64,000 nt of DNA. It comes from Nitrososphaerota archaeon (GTDB lineage: Archaea > Thermoproteota > Nitrososphaeria_A > Caldarchaeales > Calditenuaceae). Position 1 is the stretch's first letter, and every line of letters begins with the position of its first letter. Below, piece by piece: positions 16,682 through 23,923 of this stretch. Made by a program: the position numbers and the translations under genes. Location of the stretch: NCBI GenBank assembly GCA_009889515.1, contig WUQR01000139.1, positions 992,001-1,056,000 of the forward strand, written 5' to 3'. The notes beneath the pieces were generated by a model. The model did no database searches. It was not told where the DNA came from and saw only the letters and a program-made list of their open reading frames with translations.

Positions 16682-17785
16682 TTGAGCGAGCTGGAGAGAA
16701 TTGCTATAGAAAAGGCTAAGGAAGCGGTGAAGCTTGATAGACAGGGGTCTAGGGAGGCGGCCATAGCACGCTATAAGGAAGCGATACAGATTCTGAGCAG
16801 GCTTATCAGCCTAACCCAGAGCCCAGTCCTACACGAGGTCTACCGGGAGAGGATGAGGCAATACCTCGACCGGCTGAACGAGCTGAGCGATGAGACACCA
16901 GCCAGAACGGTGGTTAGGCAGGCCGCGTCTAAGGAAGAGCCACGAATGGATCCGGTGGAGAGCAATGTAAAGTGGAGTGATGTTATCGGCTTGGAGGATG
17001 CTAAGAGAGTCATCCGCGAGGCCATAGTTTATCCATGGATGAGGCCTGACCTATTCCCACTGGGCTGGCCGACCGGGATACTTCTTTTCGGACCGCCTGG
17101 ATGTGGAAAGACCCTTCTAGTGGCAGCCACTGCGAGCGAAGTAAATGCAACACTCTATACACTGGATGCGGCAACGGTCCTGTCAAAATGGCTTGGAGAG
17201 AGTGAGAAAAACATAGCGGCACTCTTCTCAAAAGCTAGGCAGGATATCTCGAAAGGGAAGCCTGTCATTATTTTCATAGATGAGGCCGACTCGCTTACCG
17301 CGCAGAGATACTTGGAGGTGGGTGGTGAGGCGCGTGCTAGGAATCAGCTCCTTAAAGAGATGGATGGGCTTGCCAATAAGAACAAGAAGGAGTACCTCTA
17401 CGTTATAGCGGCTACAAACAAGCCTTGGCTTCTCGATGAGGCGTTCATAAGACGGTTCCAGAAAAGGATCTACGTCGGACCTCCAGACCGCGAGACTAGG
17501 CTGAACATTTTGAAACACTATACAGCCCACCTCAGGCTGGCGGAGGATGTTGACCTAGAGGCTCTGGCCGAGATGACTGCCAACTACTCGCCTGCCGACC
17601 TCTACAATATCTGCCTCGACGCCCACTTGACAACCATAAGGGAGATGTTCGAGAACAAGCTAGATGAGCCGCGGAAAATATCGATGAGGGATTTCATCGC
17701 TGCGATTGAGAAGCGGAAGCCCTCTATTAGTGAGGAGATGGTGATGAGGCTTCTGGAGTGGGCTAGGAAACACGAGGCCGTTTGA
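16682..17785 (+). CDS. cdvC: CdvC/Vps4-like AAA ATPase with MIT domain
   Basis: ATPase that remodels ESCRT-III-like CdvB filaments during cell division in TACK archaea. The 367-residue protein has an N-terminal MIT three-helix domain (about 1-70: IAIEKAKEAVKLDRQG...AIARYKEAI), a linker, and a Vps4-class AAA module with KWSDVIGLEDAK, Walker A GPPGCGKT near 137, Walker B IIFIDEAD near 196, sensor IAATNKPWLL, and the arginine finger region DEAFIRRFQKR. The start is TTG, about 30 bases after a CTTAAAA element. CdvA and CdvB are not adjacent, unlike the three-gene cdv locus of Sulfolobus. Confidence 0.92.
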   Translation: MSELERIAIEKAKEAVKLDRQGSREAAIARYKEAIQILSRLISLTQSPVLHEVYRERMRQYLDRLNELSDETPARTVVRQAASKEEPRMDPVESNVKWSDVIGLEDAKRVIREAIVYPWMRPDLFPLGWPTGILLFGPPGCGKTLLVAATASEVNATLYTLDAATVLSKWLGESEKNIAALFSKARQDISKGKPVIIFIDEADSLTAQRYLEVGGEARARNQLLKEMDGLANKNKKEYLYVIAATNKPWLLDEAFIRRFQKRIYVGPPDRETRLNILKHYTAHLRLAEDVDLEALAEMTANYSPADLYNICLDAHLTTIREMFENKLDEPRKISMRDFIAAIEKRKPSISEEMVMRLLEWARKHEAV

Positions 17786-17824
17786 ATAGGTTTAATATTG
17801 CCAACTGGTAGTTCTTTCACAGGA

Positions 17825-18808
17825 TTGGCTAATGTAGTGGCTGAAAATCTTACAAGAGTTTTTGAGACAAAGTCGAAGAGGCTCGTAGCGTTAGATAATG
17901 TAAGTTTTGAGGTTCAGATAGGTGAGGTGTTTGGACTGTTAGGCCCCAACGGCGCGGGTAAAACCACCCTCATCAGGATACTTACAACACTTCTACTCCC
18001 CACCAGTGGCAGGGCCTTGGTAGGGGGGTTCGACGTTGTTAAAGAGGCTAAGAAGGTCAGGTCCATAATAGGGTTTAGTAGCAGCTCAGAGCGGGTGGGA
18101 TTTGACTTCGTAACTGCGAGGAGGAACCTCTGGTTTTTTTCACAGCTGTACGGGACCCCGACGAGCGAGGCGAAGAGACGTATCGAGGAGCTTGCCACAC
18201 TACTAGAGTTCCAAGACCAGCTTGACCGCAAGCTCTACACACTAACCACAGGCTACAGACAGAGACTTAACATTGCGCGAGCCTTCATCAACGACCCCCA
18301 AGTAGTCTTTTTCGACGAGCCTACAAACGGCATGGATGTCTTCTCAGCAAAAAAGGTCCGCGAGCTGTTTGTCAAAGAGGCCAAGACAAACTCTCGCACC
18401 ATTTTTCTAGCCACCCACAACATGTTCGAGGCGGAGGAAGTCTGCGACCGCGTAGCGATCATTGATAGAGGGAGGATCCTAGCCATTGATTCCCCCGAGA
18501 ATCTGAAGTCCTCACTGAGTAAGCCTGTAGTCCTGTTTGAGACCGATATTGCTGGAGCCTCGATTGGTGATCCGACACAGCTAGAGGGCGTTGTTGGCGG
18601 CACCATAAAAGTGGATAATGAGAGTGAGGCGGCGAAGATACGTGTGATCCTTAGGGATGAGGATTATCTGGAGAGGGTTCTACAACTGCTGGAGAAGCGG
18701 GGAATCAGGGTTTTCAATTATCAGAGGATTGAGCCTACCTTAGAGGATGTCTTCATAAGCCTTGTTGGGGCGGGCTTCGCTGAGAGGGAGAGGAGTGTTG
18801 AGGCGTAG
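17825..18808 (+). CDS. ABC-2 type transporter ATP-binding protein
   Basis: Energises export by the two permeases that follow. Domains: Walker A GPNGAGKTT near residue 40, a signature of the ABC-2 type (TTGYRQRLNIARAF), Walker B VVFFDEPTNGMD, and the H-loop FLATHNM. A roughly 90-residue C-terminal extension (after residue 235) resembles the DUF4162-type tail of drug and polysaccharide exporters. The TTTAATATTG at 17791-17800 looks like the TATA box, which places the start at TTG 17825 or GTG 17837. An earlier TTG at 17798 lies inside that element. The gene overlaps the first permease by 14 bases. Confidence 0.9.
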   Translation: MANVVAENLTRVFETKSKRLVALDNVSFEVQIGEVFGLLGPNGAGKTTLIRILTTLLLPTSGRALVGGFDVVKEAKKVRSIIGFSSSSERVGFDFVTARRNLWFFSQLYGTPTSEAKRRIEELATLLEFQDQLDRKLYTLTTGYRQRLNIARAFINDPQVVFFDEPTNGMDVFSAKKVRELFVKEAKTNSRTIFLATHNMFEAEEVCDRVAIIDRGRILAIDSPENLKSSLSKPVVLFETDIAGASIGDPTQLEGVVGGTIKVDNESEAAKIRVILRDEDYLERVLQLLEKRGIRVFNYQRIEPTLEDVFISLVGAGFAERERSVEA

Positions 18809-19613
18809 TCTCGTGATCTGGGTTAAGGCGGCCGTCTCCCGCGCACTCATCAGGGTTATAGCGATGTATGGAGACCCGCTCTGGATAGTAGTGAATGTGG
18901 GAGGCCCTATGCTTACCTCCCTCGCCCTAGCATTTCTCTACAGGTTAGCCGGCCTCTCGAATCTAACAGGATTCGCAATACTGGGTGGAGGGATGGTTGC
19001 GTATTGGGGGAACGTATTGTGGTCTATGGCTTCACAGCTCAACTGGGATAAGAGGTCTGGGATGCTCTATCTATACATCGCCTCTCCTGCGCCCCTCACA
19101 GCGCTACTCATAGGCATGTCGCTGGGAGGAATACTTGGAACCCTGCCAAGCTCAGTAGCCGTCCTAGTGATCGGGACCCTACTCTTCAAGCCGCCCTTCT
19201 CACCCCCCACTATGACCGTAGCACTGGTCTTCATGCTTACTCTGTTAGCTCTATACGGCATGGGTATAGCCCTCTCATCACTATATCTCATACTTGGAAG
19301 GGAGTCGGAGGAGATTAACGAGGCACTCTACGAGCCCATCTCATTCCTCTCAGGCATCTACTTCCCCTCAATAGGGCGTCTCTCACCCCTGCCACTCGCC
19401 GTTCAAGCTGTAGCCTCCCTCATACCACTAACACTTGGCATGGACGCCCTGCGCAGAACCCTGTTCTATGCTGAGGGGCTGGCAGAACTGTGGCCCAACA
19501 TAGCAGCACTAGCAGCTATGGCTGCTGCCTCGATCCTCATCGGGTTAAGAACTCTGAGCTTTATCGAGAGAAGAGGGCGCGAGACAGGGGACATACTGGT
19601 GGCCATGAAATGA
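18795..19613 (+). CDS. ABC-2 type transporter permease 1
   Basis: Integral membrane subunit of about 272 residues with six predicted helices, including VVNVGGPMLTSLALAFLYRLAG, FAILGGGMVAYWGNVLWSM and a C-terminal IAALAAMAAASILIGLRT. The loop GESEEINEALYEPISFLSGIYFP contains the P-x-S-F-x-S-G-x-Y-F-P pattern typical of ABC-2 permeases. GTG at 18795, preceded by a purine-rich GAGGGAGAGG, is the likely start. It overlaps the ATPase gene upstream and the second permease downstream (ATGA), so the three form one heterodimeric exporter. The substrate is unknown. Confidence 0.85.
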   Translation: MLRRSLVIWVKAAVSRALIRVIAMYGDPLWIVVNVGGPMLTSLALAFLYRLAGLSNLTGFAILGGGMVAYWGNVLWSMASQLNWDKRSGMLYLYIASPAPLTALLIGMSLGGILGTLPSSVAVLVIGTLLFKPPFSPPTMTVALVFMLTLLALYGMGIALSSLYLILGRESEEINEALYEPISFLSGIYFPSIGRLSPLPLAVQAVASLIPLTLGMDALRRTLFYAEGLAELWPNIAALAAMAAASILIGLRTLSFIERRGRETGDILVAMK

Positions 19614-20437
19614 TCAGGAAGCTATTGGCCTCCATTATGCTCGGCCTTGAGAGGGAGTTTGGATGGACATTTCCACCGCTCGTAATCTTGCTTAGCATGA
19701 TTCCGGCGACTGCAGGCGTGTTGACGGCTGTGATGGTTTACTGGGTGGGGGCGAGCGCGGCTGGCAGAGCTGACCCCAGCTGGCTAGCATTTCTCATAGT
19801 GGGTGCATCACTCTACACACACTTCGCCTCCTACATCTGGGCACCCCTCTCCGCCGTATCAGAGGGGAAGGCATCATACACCTTTCCGCTCGTCTTCATC
19901 TCGCACTCCTCTCTATCCTATATTGCTGGTAGGGTGGTCGCATCGTTTATCGAGTCTTCCTTCACTGCAGTCCTAGCCTTGGGAGCCTCAACCCTTGCTG
20001 TAAAGGCTATACTGGGGGTTACACTAGGACTGGACATAACACCCCTCAGCATAGCCCTCTTCTCCCTAGGGATGGTTGTGGGACTCCTAGCAGCTCTAGG
20101 GCTCGGACTGATGCTGGCAGCCTATGCAATATTCGTGACGAGACTTGAGTGGGGCCTGCCTGTCTACATCTCCGGGACTCTTATGATATTCTCCGAGGCG
20201 ATCTTCCCGTCTTCAGCCCTACCCTCACCACTACCGGTCATAGCAGAGTCTCTGCCCTTCACACACATAATAAGGGCAGCAAGAGCCGCACTTATCGGGC
20301 CCCTAAGCCTCTACCCAGCCGAGATACTGGCCGCCGCTCTGCTGGGGGCTGTATGGTTTCTGGCAGGGCTTGCGGTATACGCATATTCAGAGAGGATTGG
20401 CAGGCGGCGCGGATACATAGATTATAGAGTAGTTTGA
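19610..20437 (+). CDS. ABC-2 type transporter permease 2
   Basis: Second membrane subunit of the exporter, 275 residues from the ATG that overlaps the upstream stop. It has about six hydrophobic helices: WTFPPLVILLSMIPATAGVLT, LAFLIVGASLYTHFASYIW, a central pair around ALFSLGMVVGLLAALGLGLML, and a last helix ILAAALLGAVWFLAGLAVYAY. It also has the ABC-2 loop VYISGTLMIFSEAIFPSSALP. It resembles permease 1 in layout but not closely in sequence, suggesting a heterodimer. It ends 31 bases before the convergent JAMM gene. Confidence 0.85.
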   Translation: MIRKLLASIMLGLEREFGWTFPPLVILLSMIPATAGVLTAVMVYWVGASAAGRADPSWLAFLIVGASLYTHFASYIWAPLSAVSEGKASYTFPLVFISHSSLSYIAGRVVASFIESSFTAVLALGASTLAVKAILGVTLGLDITPLSIALFSLGMVVGLLAALGLGLMLAAYAIFVTRLEWGLPVYISGTLMIFSEAIFPSSALPSPLPVIAESLPFTHIIRAARAALIGPLSLYPAEILAAALLGAVWFLAGLAVYAYSERIGRRRGYIDYRVV

Positions 20438-20468
20438 GATGAACTGTCTGGTCTAAAGATAGGCGCTG

Positions 20469-20903
20469 CTACTCCACCACTTCTAACAAGTCGCGCTCAA
20501 GCTTCCAAGTCACTTCGTTCAGAAACCACGCAGAGATCTCAACAACCCTCCCACGGCTAACGGATAAAATTACATAGCTCAGGAAAGGCACGGCGTTGAG
20601 ATGGTCAAAATTGCTCGGGATAGCTGGCGCGTCAGGGTGGCTGTGATAAACCCCCACCACCATCTCACCCTTCGACGCAGCCTCATCCTCAACCCGCATA
20701 TACTCGAGCGGGTCAATCAGATAACGCCTATTCTTCTCACCGATGTAGGAGTTTTTCACAGGAACGAGATATCCTACCACTCTAACACCCGAGTCGAGTC
20801 TTCCTACCAAGAGTCCGCATGCCTCTTCAGGATATCGTCTCGAGACATCATTATACAGCTCGTCAATCACTTTGCGCGGTATCCTTATCATCTCCCCCAC
20901 CAA
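20469..20903 (-). CDS. JAMM/MPN metalloprotease
   Basis: A compact 144-residue zinc isopeptidase of the Mov34/MPN/PAD-1 family. The full JAMM motif is present: an upstream glutamate in RYPEEACGLLVG (about residue 26), then H-S-H with seven residues to S-N-F-D near residues 87-100. Catalytic activity is therefore expected. Archaeal relatives remove ubiquitin-like SAMP or Urm modifiers or act in sulfur transfer; which applies here cannot be told. Start: TTG at 20903, or ATG at 20891 preceded by a GGTGG purine run. It is divergent from a PAC2 gene related to proteasome assembly chaperones. No ubiquitin-like, E1 or E2 gene is in the window. Confidence 0.88.
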   Translation of the reverse strand: MVGEMIRIPRKVIDELYNDVSRRYPEEACGLLVGRLDSGVRVVGYLVPVKNSYIGEKNRRYLIDPLEYMRVEDEAASKGEMVVGVYHSHPDAPAIPSNFDHLNAVPFLSYVILSVSRGRVVEISAWFLNEVTWKLERDLLEVVE

Positions 20904-21001
20904 CCAGCTGTCGACTAGTATCTATACATTCTCGGCCTCCTTGCGAATAAGAATTAAGATATAGTTCAACCCTTTTATCCCGGCTGGCTATTCTTATTGA
21001 C

Positions 21002-21718
21002 ATGAAGTTTAGAGTTACGCAAATTCCGACGAGGGTCAGCAAGCTAGTGGCAGGGCTGCCCGACATGGGCAATGTAGCTGGAATAGCTATGGAGCACCTG
21101 ATACGTGAGCTGCGCCTTGAGCCATTCGCCACATGTATTGACACTTGGCCACCATTCGTCACTCACAGACAAGGGATCATAGAGTTTGAGAGGGGGAAAT
21201 ACACGCTGTTTTTTAGAGATGGACTGAACTTCATCGCTATGACTGGGACGCATCAGCCCTCAGAGCCGAGCCTCCTATATGAGCTCTGCGAGAATGTTCT
21301 GGACATTGCGCAGCAGGCGGGTGTCGAGGAGGTTTACACGATTGGCGCGGCACACTACGAAGACGCACTCACAGAGCATCCAAGAGTCTTTCACGCAGCC
21401 CTGACAGACGCGATGGATGAGAAGCTAAGGAGTTACGGCACGACGCCTCTAGAGTCTGAGGGATACATTACGGGCTTCAACGGCCTATTACTAGGTATTG
21501 CTCGGGAGCGCGGTCTGACGGGTGCATGCCTGCTAGGCGAGATCAATGATCCACACATCAGGCAGCCCGCAGCCGCCAAGGCCGTACTCGAGGTATTATC
21601 GAGGATACTCGGCATCACACTCGACTACACACAGCTTGACGAAGAGATAGACCGTATAAGGGCAGCTAGGGCGTTAGAGAGAATGTATAGACGCGGCCGC
21701 ACCCCCGGCGTCATGTAG
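21002..21718 (+). CDS. PAC2 family protein (proteasome assembly chaperone-like)
   Basis: A 238-residue member of the PAC2 superfamily, archaeal relatives of proteasome assembly chaperones. Seen: RVSKLVAGLPDMGNVAGIAMEHLI at the N-terminus, a core YTLFFRDGLNFIAMTGTHQPSEPSLLYELCENVLDIAQQAGVEEVYTIGA, and GFNGLLLGIARERGLTGACLLGEI with the glycine-rich turn typical of the family, then a helical tail. The link to proteasome assembly is established for eukaryotic members and only inferred for archaeal ones. The divergent JAMM protease supports a protein-turnover context. A CTTTTATCC element about 30 bases upstream is a candidate TATA. Confidence 0.82.
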   Translation: MKFRVTQIPTRVSKLVAGLPDMGNVAGIAMEHLIRELRLEPFATCIDTWPPFVTHRQGIIEFERGKYTLFFRDGLNFIAMTGTHQPSEPSLLYELCENVLDIAQQAGVEEVYTIGAAHYEDALTEHPRVFHAALTDAMDEKLRSYGTTPLESEGYITGFNGLLLGIARERGLTGACLLGEINDPHIRQPAAAKAVLEVLSRILGITLDYTQLDEEIDRIRAARALERMYRRGRTPGVM

Positions 21719-21738
21719 CATATCTAACCGACTCGCCC

Positions 21739-22389
21739 TCAACTTTTTTTGCTCTGGGCCACAACGACAATCCAAGGTGACGGGGAGCCCAGTCGGGGAG
21801 AGATCGGTGCTAGGGAGCGTGTGAGGAGAAGAGCGGGGATCATGGAGAAGGGGATGTGGAGAGCATTATAGATGGCTGTGAACAATAGCACGAAGAAGAG
21901 CTTCTCGCCCTCCGTAGTTAATGAGAGTCCCATGAAGCTTGAAAGGTATTTGGCGCCGAGGTCGAGAAAGAAGGGGAAGAAAGCCGTAAGTAACACGTAG
22001 TTAGCCATAGCCATTACGATAATCCTCGCACCCGCCCCGAATAATGCCAGTGAAACAGAGCAAACCCTCGTCCCCATACCCGTCGTAATGCGCGCGGCTG
22101 CCCAGAATCCTAACAGACTAGATGAGACCGCCAGATACTTCATTAAAGGGCCGATTGGTGTCCATTCACCGAACATGAGCAGTGCGAGGAAGTGGCTTGT
22201 AGCTGAGATAAAGCCGACCGCGGGGCCGAACATCAATATGGCGATGAAGGAGGGGATCTCGGCGAGGTCAAATTTAAGGTAGGGGAGGGGTGGAAACGGA
22301 AAGCTGAGTGGCAGAAGGCCTAGCGTGAACGCCAAACCGCCAAAGACTGCCCCTATCATAAGGCTCCTACTTTTAGGACCCTTCCTCAA
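21739..22389 (-). CDS. ECF transporter S component, RibU/ThiT-like (copy 1)
   Basis: Substrate-capture subunit of an energy-coupling-factor vitamin importer; about 216 residues with six hydrophobic segments. The N-terminal half carries LKFDLAEIPSFIAILMFGPAVGFI, resembling the K-x-D-x-x-x-I-P motif of riboflavin-type S components, so riboflavin or a similar vitamin is a reasonable but unproven guess. The TTG at 22389 is preferred because it aligns with the start of the duplicated fragment at 22670 and lies about 30 bases from the TATA-like TAATATATT. The frame continues to a TTG at 22407. No EcfA or EcfT is nearby, so a shared energising module elsewhere is implied. Confidence 0.82.
   Translation of the reverse strand: MRKGPKSRSLMIGAVFGGLAFTLGLLPLSFPFPPLPYLKFDLAEIPSFIAILMFGPAVGFISATSHFLALLMFGEWTPIGPLMKYLAVSSSLLGFWAAARITTGMGTRVCSVSLALFGAGARIIVMAMANYVLLTAFFPFFLDLGAKYLSSFMGLSLTTEGEKLFFVLLFTAIYNALHIPFSMIPALLLTRSLAPISPRLGSPSPWIVVVAQSKKS
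21744..21750 (+). terminator. T7 run downstream of the PAC2 gene
   Basis: Seven consecutive T residues begin 25 bases after the PAC2 stop. Archaeal RNA polymerase terminates at such U-tracts without needing a hairpin. The run lies within the last codons of the convergent ECF gene, read there as AAA codons. Confidence 0.5.
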
Positions 22390-22427
22390 CCCGACCACTC
22401 CGCACAATTTCTCAGCTAATATATTAT

Positions 22428-22439
22428 GAGTAAATACTC
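22428..22439. promoter_or_regulatory. Palindrome GAGTA-AA-TACTC, copy 1
   Basis: A perfect five-base dyad with an AA centre sits directly upstream of the TATA-like element (22416-22426) of the leftward ECF gene. It is also present in the second copy of the duplication, where it forms a six-base dyad. Despite divergence around it, the core is unchanged, which suggests selection for protein binding. The ArsR-like regulator next door is the obvious candidate. Confidence 0.5.
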
Positions 22440-22463
22440 GCGAACGTGTATCATCGAGTTAAG

Positions 22464-22670
22464 TCAATATGAAAACCAAAACGCCTTACCGAACATCAGT
22501 ACGGCGATAATGGGGGGTATCTCGGCGAGGTCAAATTTAAGATAGGAGAGGGTTGAAAGTGGAAAGCTGAGCCTTAAAAGCCCCAGTGTAAAGGCCATCC
22601 CGCCAAAGGCCACCAATACCAAAAAGACGACCCCTATCTTAAGGCACCAACTTTTAGAACCAGTCCTCAA
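22464..22670 (-). pseudogene. N-terminal fragment of the ECF S component (duplication remnant)
   Basis: About 62 of its 68 codons correspond to the first part of the intact neighbour: FGGMAFTLGLLRLSF matches FGGLAFTLGLLPLSF, and YLKFDLAEIPPIIAVLMFG matches YLKFDLAEIPSFIAILMFG. The match ends at the duplication junction (about 22485), after which the frame reads through copy 1 sequence to a chance stop. It encodes only one or two of six membrane segments, so it cannot be a functional S component. The TTG start and upstream promoter are retained. Confidence 0.8.
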
Positions 22671-22707
22671 ATCAACTATTCCACATAGTACCTCACGTAA
22701 TATATAG

Positions 22708-22721
22708 TGAGTAAATACTCA
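22708..22721. promoter_or_regulatory. Palindrome TGAGTA-AA-TACTCA, copy 2
   Basis: A six-base dyad lies between the promoter of the ECF fragment and the likely TATA box (CAATATAAAC, about 22745-22754) of the rightward regulator at 22778. The placement fits autoregulation by that regulator. Confidence 0.5.
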
Positions 22722-22777
22722 TAAATGCGTATAGCAGAGTTGAATCAATATAAACACCAAAATGGCTTATTATTGGC

Positions 22778-23080
22778 ATGATTTCGGAACAAAAGATTAC
22801 AGAGCTAAGCAGCATCTTCAATGCCTTAGGAAATGAGACGAGGCTCAAGATCCTCCTAATCGCAAGTCAGAACGACAGGCCCCTCCACATCAAGGCATAT
22901 GCGCGGCTTTTAAAGAAGAGATACTCGGCAGTTTACAGGCACATTACAATACTCCGGAGGGCAGGCCTCGTTACTGTCTATGAGGTGGGTCGTAGCAGGG
23001 TTGTAGCTTTGAGGAAGGGCTTGGACATAATGGCACTCTTCCAAACACTGGCCTCAATGGGAATTATCGCGAGTGAGTGA
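22778..23080 (+). CDS. ArsR-like winged-helix regulator
   Basis: A 100-residue DNA-binding protein consisting of little more than a winged helix: LSSIFNALGNETRLKILLIAS, a recognition region YARLLKKRYSAVYRHITILRRAGLVTVYEVGRSRVVALRKG, and a short helical dimerisation tail. It sits between two ECF S-component genes and next to two copies of a palindrome, so it probably controls vitamin uptake. No cysteine cluster for metal sensing is present. The TATA box about 28 bases upstream suggests a leaderless transcript; a T6 run at 23093-23098 follows. Confidence 0.82.
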   Translation: MISEQKITELSSIFNALGNETRLKILLIASQNDRPLHIKAYARLLKKRYSAVYRHITILRRAGLVTVYEVGRSRVVALRKGLDIMALFQTLASMGIIASE

Positions 23081-23092
23081 TATTAGTGTACA

Positions 23093-23098
23093 TTTTTT
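23093..23098 (+). terminator. T6 run after the ArsR-like gene
   Basis: A run of six T residues lies 13 bases after the regulator stop and before the promoter of the next ECF gene, in a position suited to U-tract termination in archaea. Confidence 0.4.
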
Positions 23099-23172
23099 GG
23101 TGATTTAGTAGTCAAGAAAAATGGAAATAAGATTCAAATTTATTAAACTCATACATACCTATACAATACGCC

Positions 23173-23799
23173 ATGAAGCGGGTAAACACTAAATGGGTCG
23201 CAGGCGTGGCGGTCCTAGCGGCACTCGCCTACGCATTATCTCTAATGAAGCTCCACATCCGCTACCCTCTCCTGCCATTCCTATCCTTCGACATCTCGGA
23301 GATACCTGACATCCTAGCCTACTTCATGTTCGGGATATCCGGAGGCCTAGTCGCCGCACTCGCCCACTGGATCGCATTAAACTTCGGGACACCATTTCAC
23401 CAGCTCATCGGACCCGCAATGAAACTCCTCGCCGTCCTAGCGACAATATTAGGCCTTGAGGCCGCCTCGCGAATCAAGGGTGGGTCAATGGTCCTGAACA
23501 GTGTTGCACTCGCCCTACTTTCGAGGACGGCAATAATGGCAGGCGCCACCTTCATCCTATACTACTACCTCTTCCCCGGCGTATACCTCCCATTCTCGAG
23601 AAGAGTGCTAAGCGGTATCGGGATTGCTGTAGAATCCGACCTAACCTTGGCGGCAGTCATGGTGGCCTTTACATCCATCTTCAACATCCTACACATCTTC
23701 ATAAGCGTCCTCCCAGCATACGCGGCATACAACAGAATACTGGTCACTCTTCCACAGCTCCCCACCAGGCATCCCCTAGTCAGGAGCCAGTCAAAATAG
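23173..23799 (+). CDS. ECF transporter S component (copy 2, divergent paralogue)
   Basis: A 208-residue membrane protein with six hydrophobic segments, paralogous to the S component at 21739. Both have a L-x-F-D-x-x-E-I-P motif in the first third (here LSFDISEIPDILAYFMFGISGGLVAALAHW), followed by a K-L-L-A-V or K-Y-L-A-V segment at the end of the third helix and a late FTSIFNILHIFISVLP matching FTAIYNALHIPFSMIP. Sequence divergence is high, so a different vitamin may be bound. An AAATTTATTAAAC element about 30 bases upstream is the candidate TATA. No energising subunits are nearby. Confidence 0.78.
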   Translation: MKRVNTKWVAGVAVLAALAYALSLMKLHIRYPLLPFLSFDISEIPDILAYFMFGISGGLVAALAHWIALNFGTPFHQLIGPAMKLLAVLATILGLEAASRIKGGSMVLNSVALALLSRTAIMAGATFILYYYLFPGVYLPFSRRVLSGIGIAVESDLTLAAVMVAFTSIFNILHIFISVLPAYAAYNRILVTLPQLPTRHPLVRSQSK

Positions 23800-23857
23800 C
23801 GCAACACTCCGCCGCCCTCAGCAAGACATAATAACGGCCACTACACACTCTGTTTCG

Positions 23858-23914
23858 GCGATGATGAGTTTGCCGAGTGCGGAAAGCGTGAAGAACCCTG
23901 AAGTTAACTGAGCT
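23858..23914 (+). ncRNA. Double-guide box C/D sRNA, predicted to target 23S rRNA
   Basis: All four boxes occur with archaeal spacing. C box ATGATGA is at 23861-23867, followed by a 12-nt guide (23868-23879). D' box CGGA is at 23880-23883, then four bases, then C' box GTGAAGA at 23888-23894. A 13-nt guide (23895-23907) precedes D box CTGA at 23908-23911. GC/GC flanks could form a short terminal stem. The D' guide is complementary to ACUCGGCAAA, and the D guide (one G-U pair) to UAACUUCGGG. From memory, both words lie within about 30 bases of each other in archaeal 23S rRNA, in the region equivalent to roughly E. coli 1660-1700. It ends 13 bases before dph2. Confidence 0.78.
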
Positions 23915-23923
23915 AAAATAGGG

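Larger units (their letters stand above)
22224..22753. repeat. Decayed tandem duplication of about 265 bp
   Basis: Two adjacent direct copies, roughly 22224-22484 and 22485-22753, share the 5' part of the ECF gene, its promoter, the GAGTAAATACTC dyad and the region up to the word GCTTA or CCTTA before the regulator. Both copies begin with CCGAACATCA. By eye they agree at about three positions in four. Copy 1 belongs to the intact ECF gene; copy 2 holds a fragment of it plus the intact promoter of the regulator at 22778. Confidence 0.8.

Noticed and set aside
17798-17824. TTG at 17798 as start of the ABC ATPase
   Set aside because: The codon lies inside the likely TATA element, so the transcript should begin after it.
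20469-20903. Ubiquitin-like operon around the JAMM gene
   Set aside because: Neighbouring genes are an ABC exporter and a PAC2 protein; no ubiquitin-like, E1, E2 or RING gene is visible.
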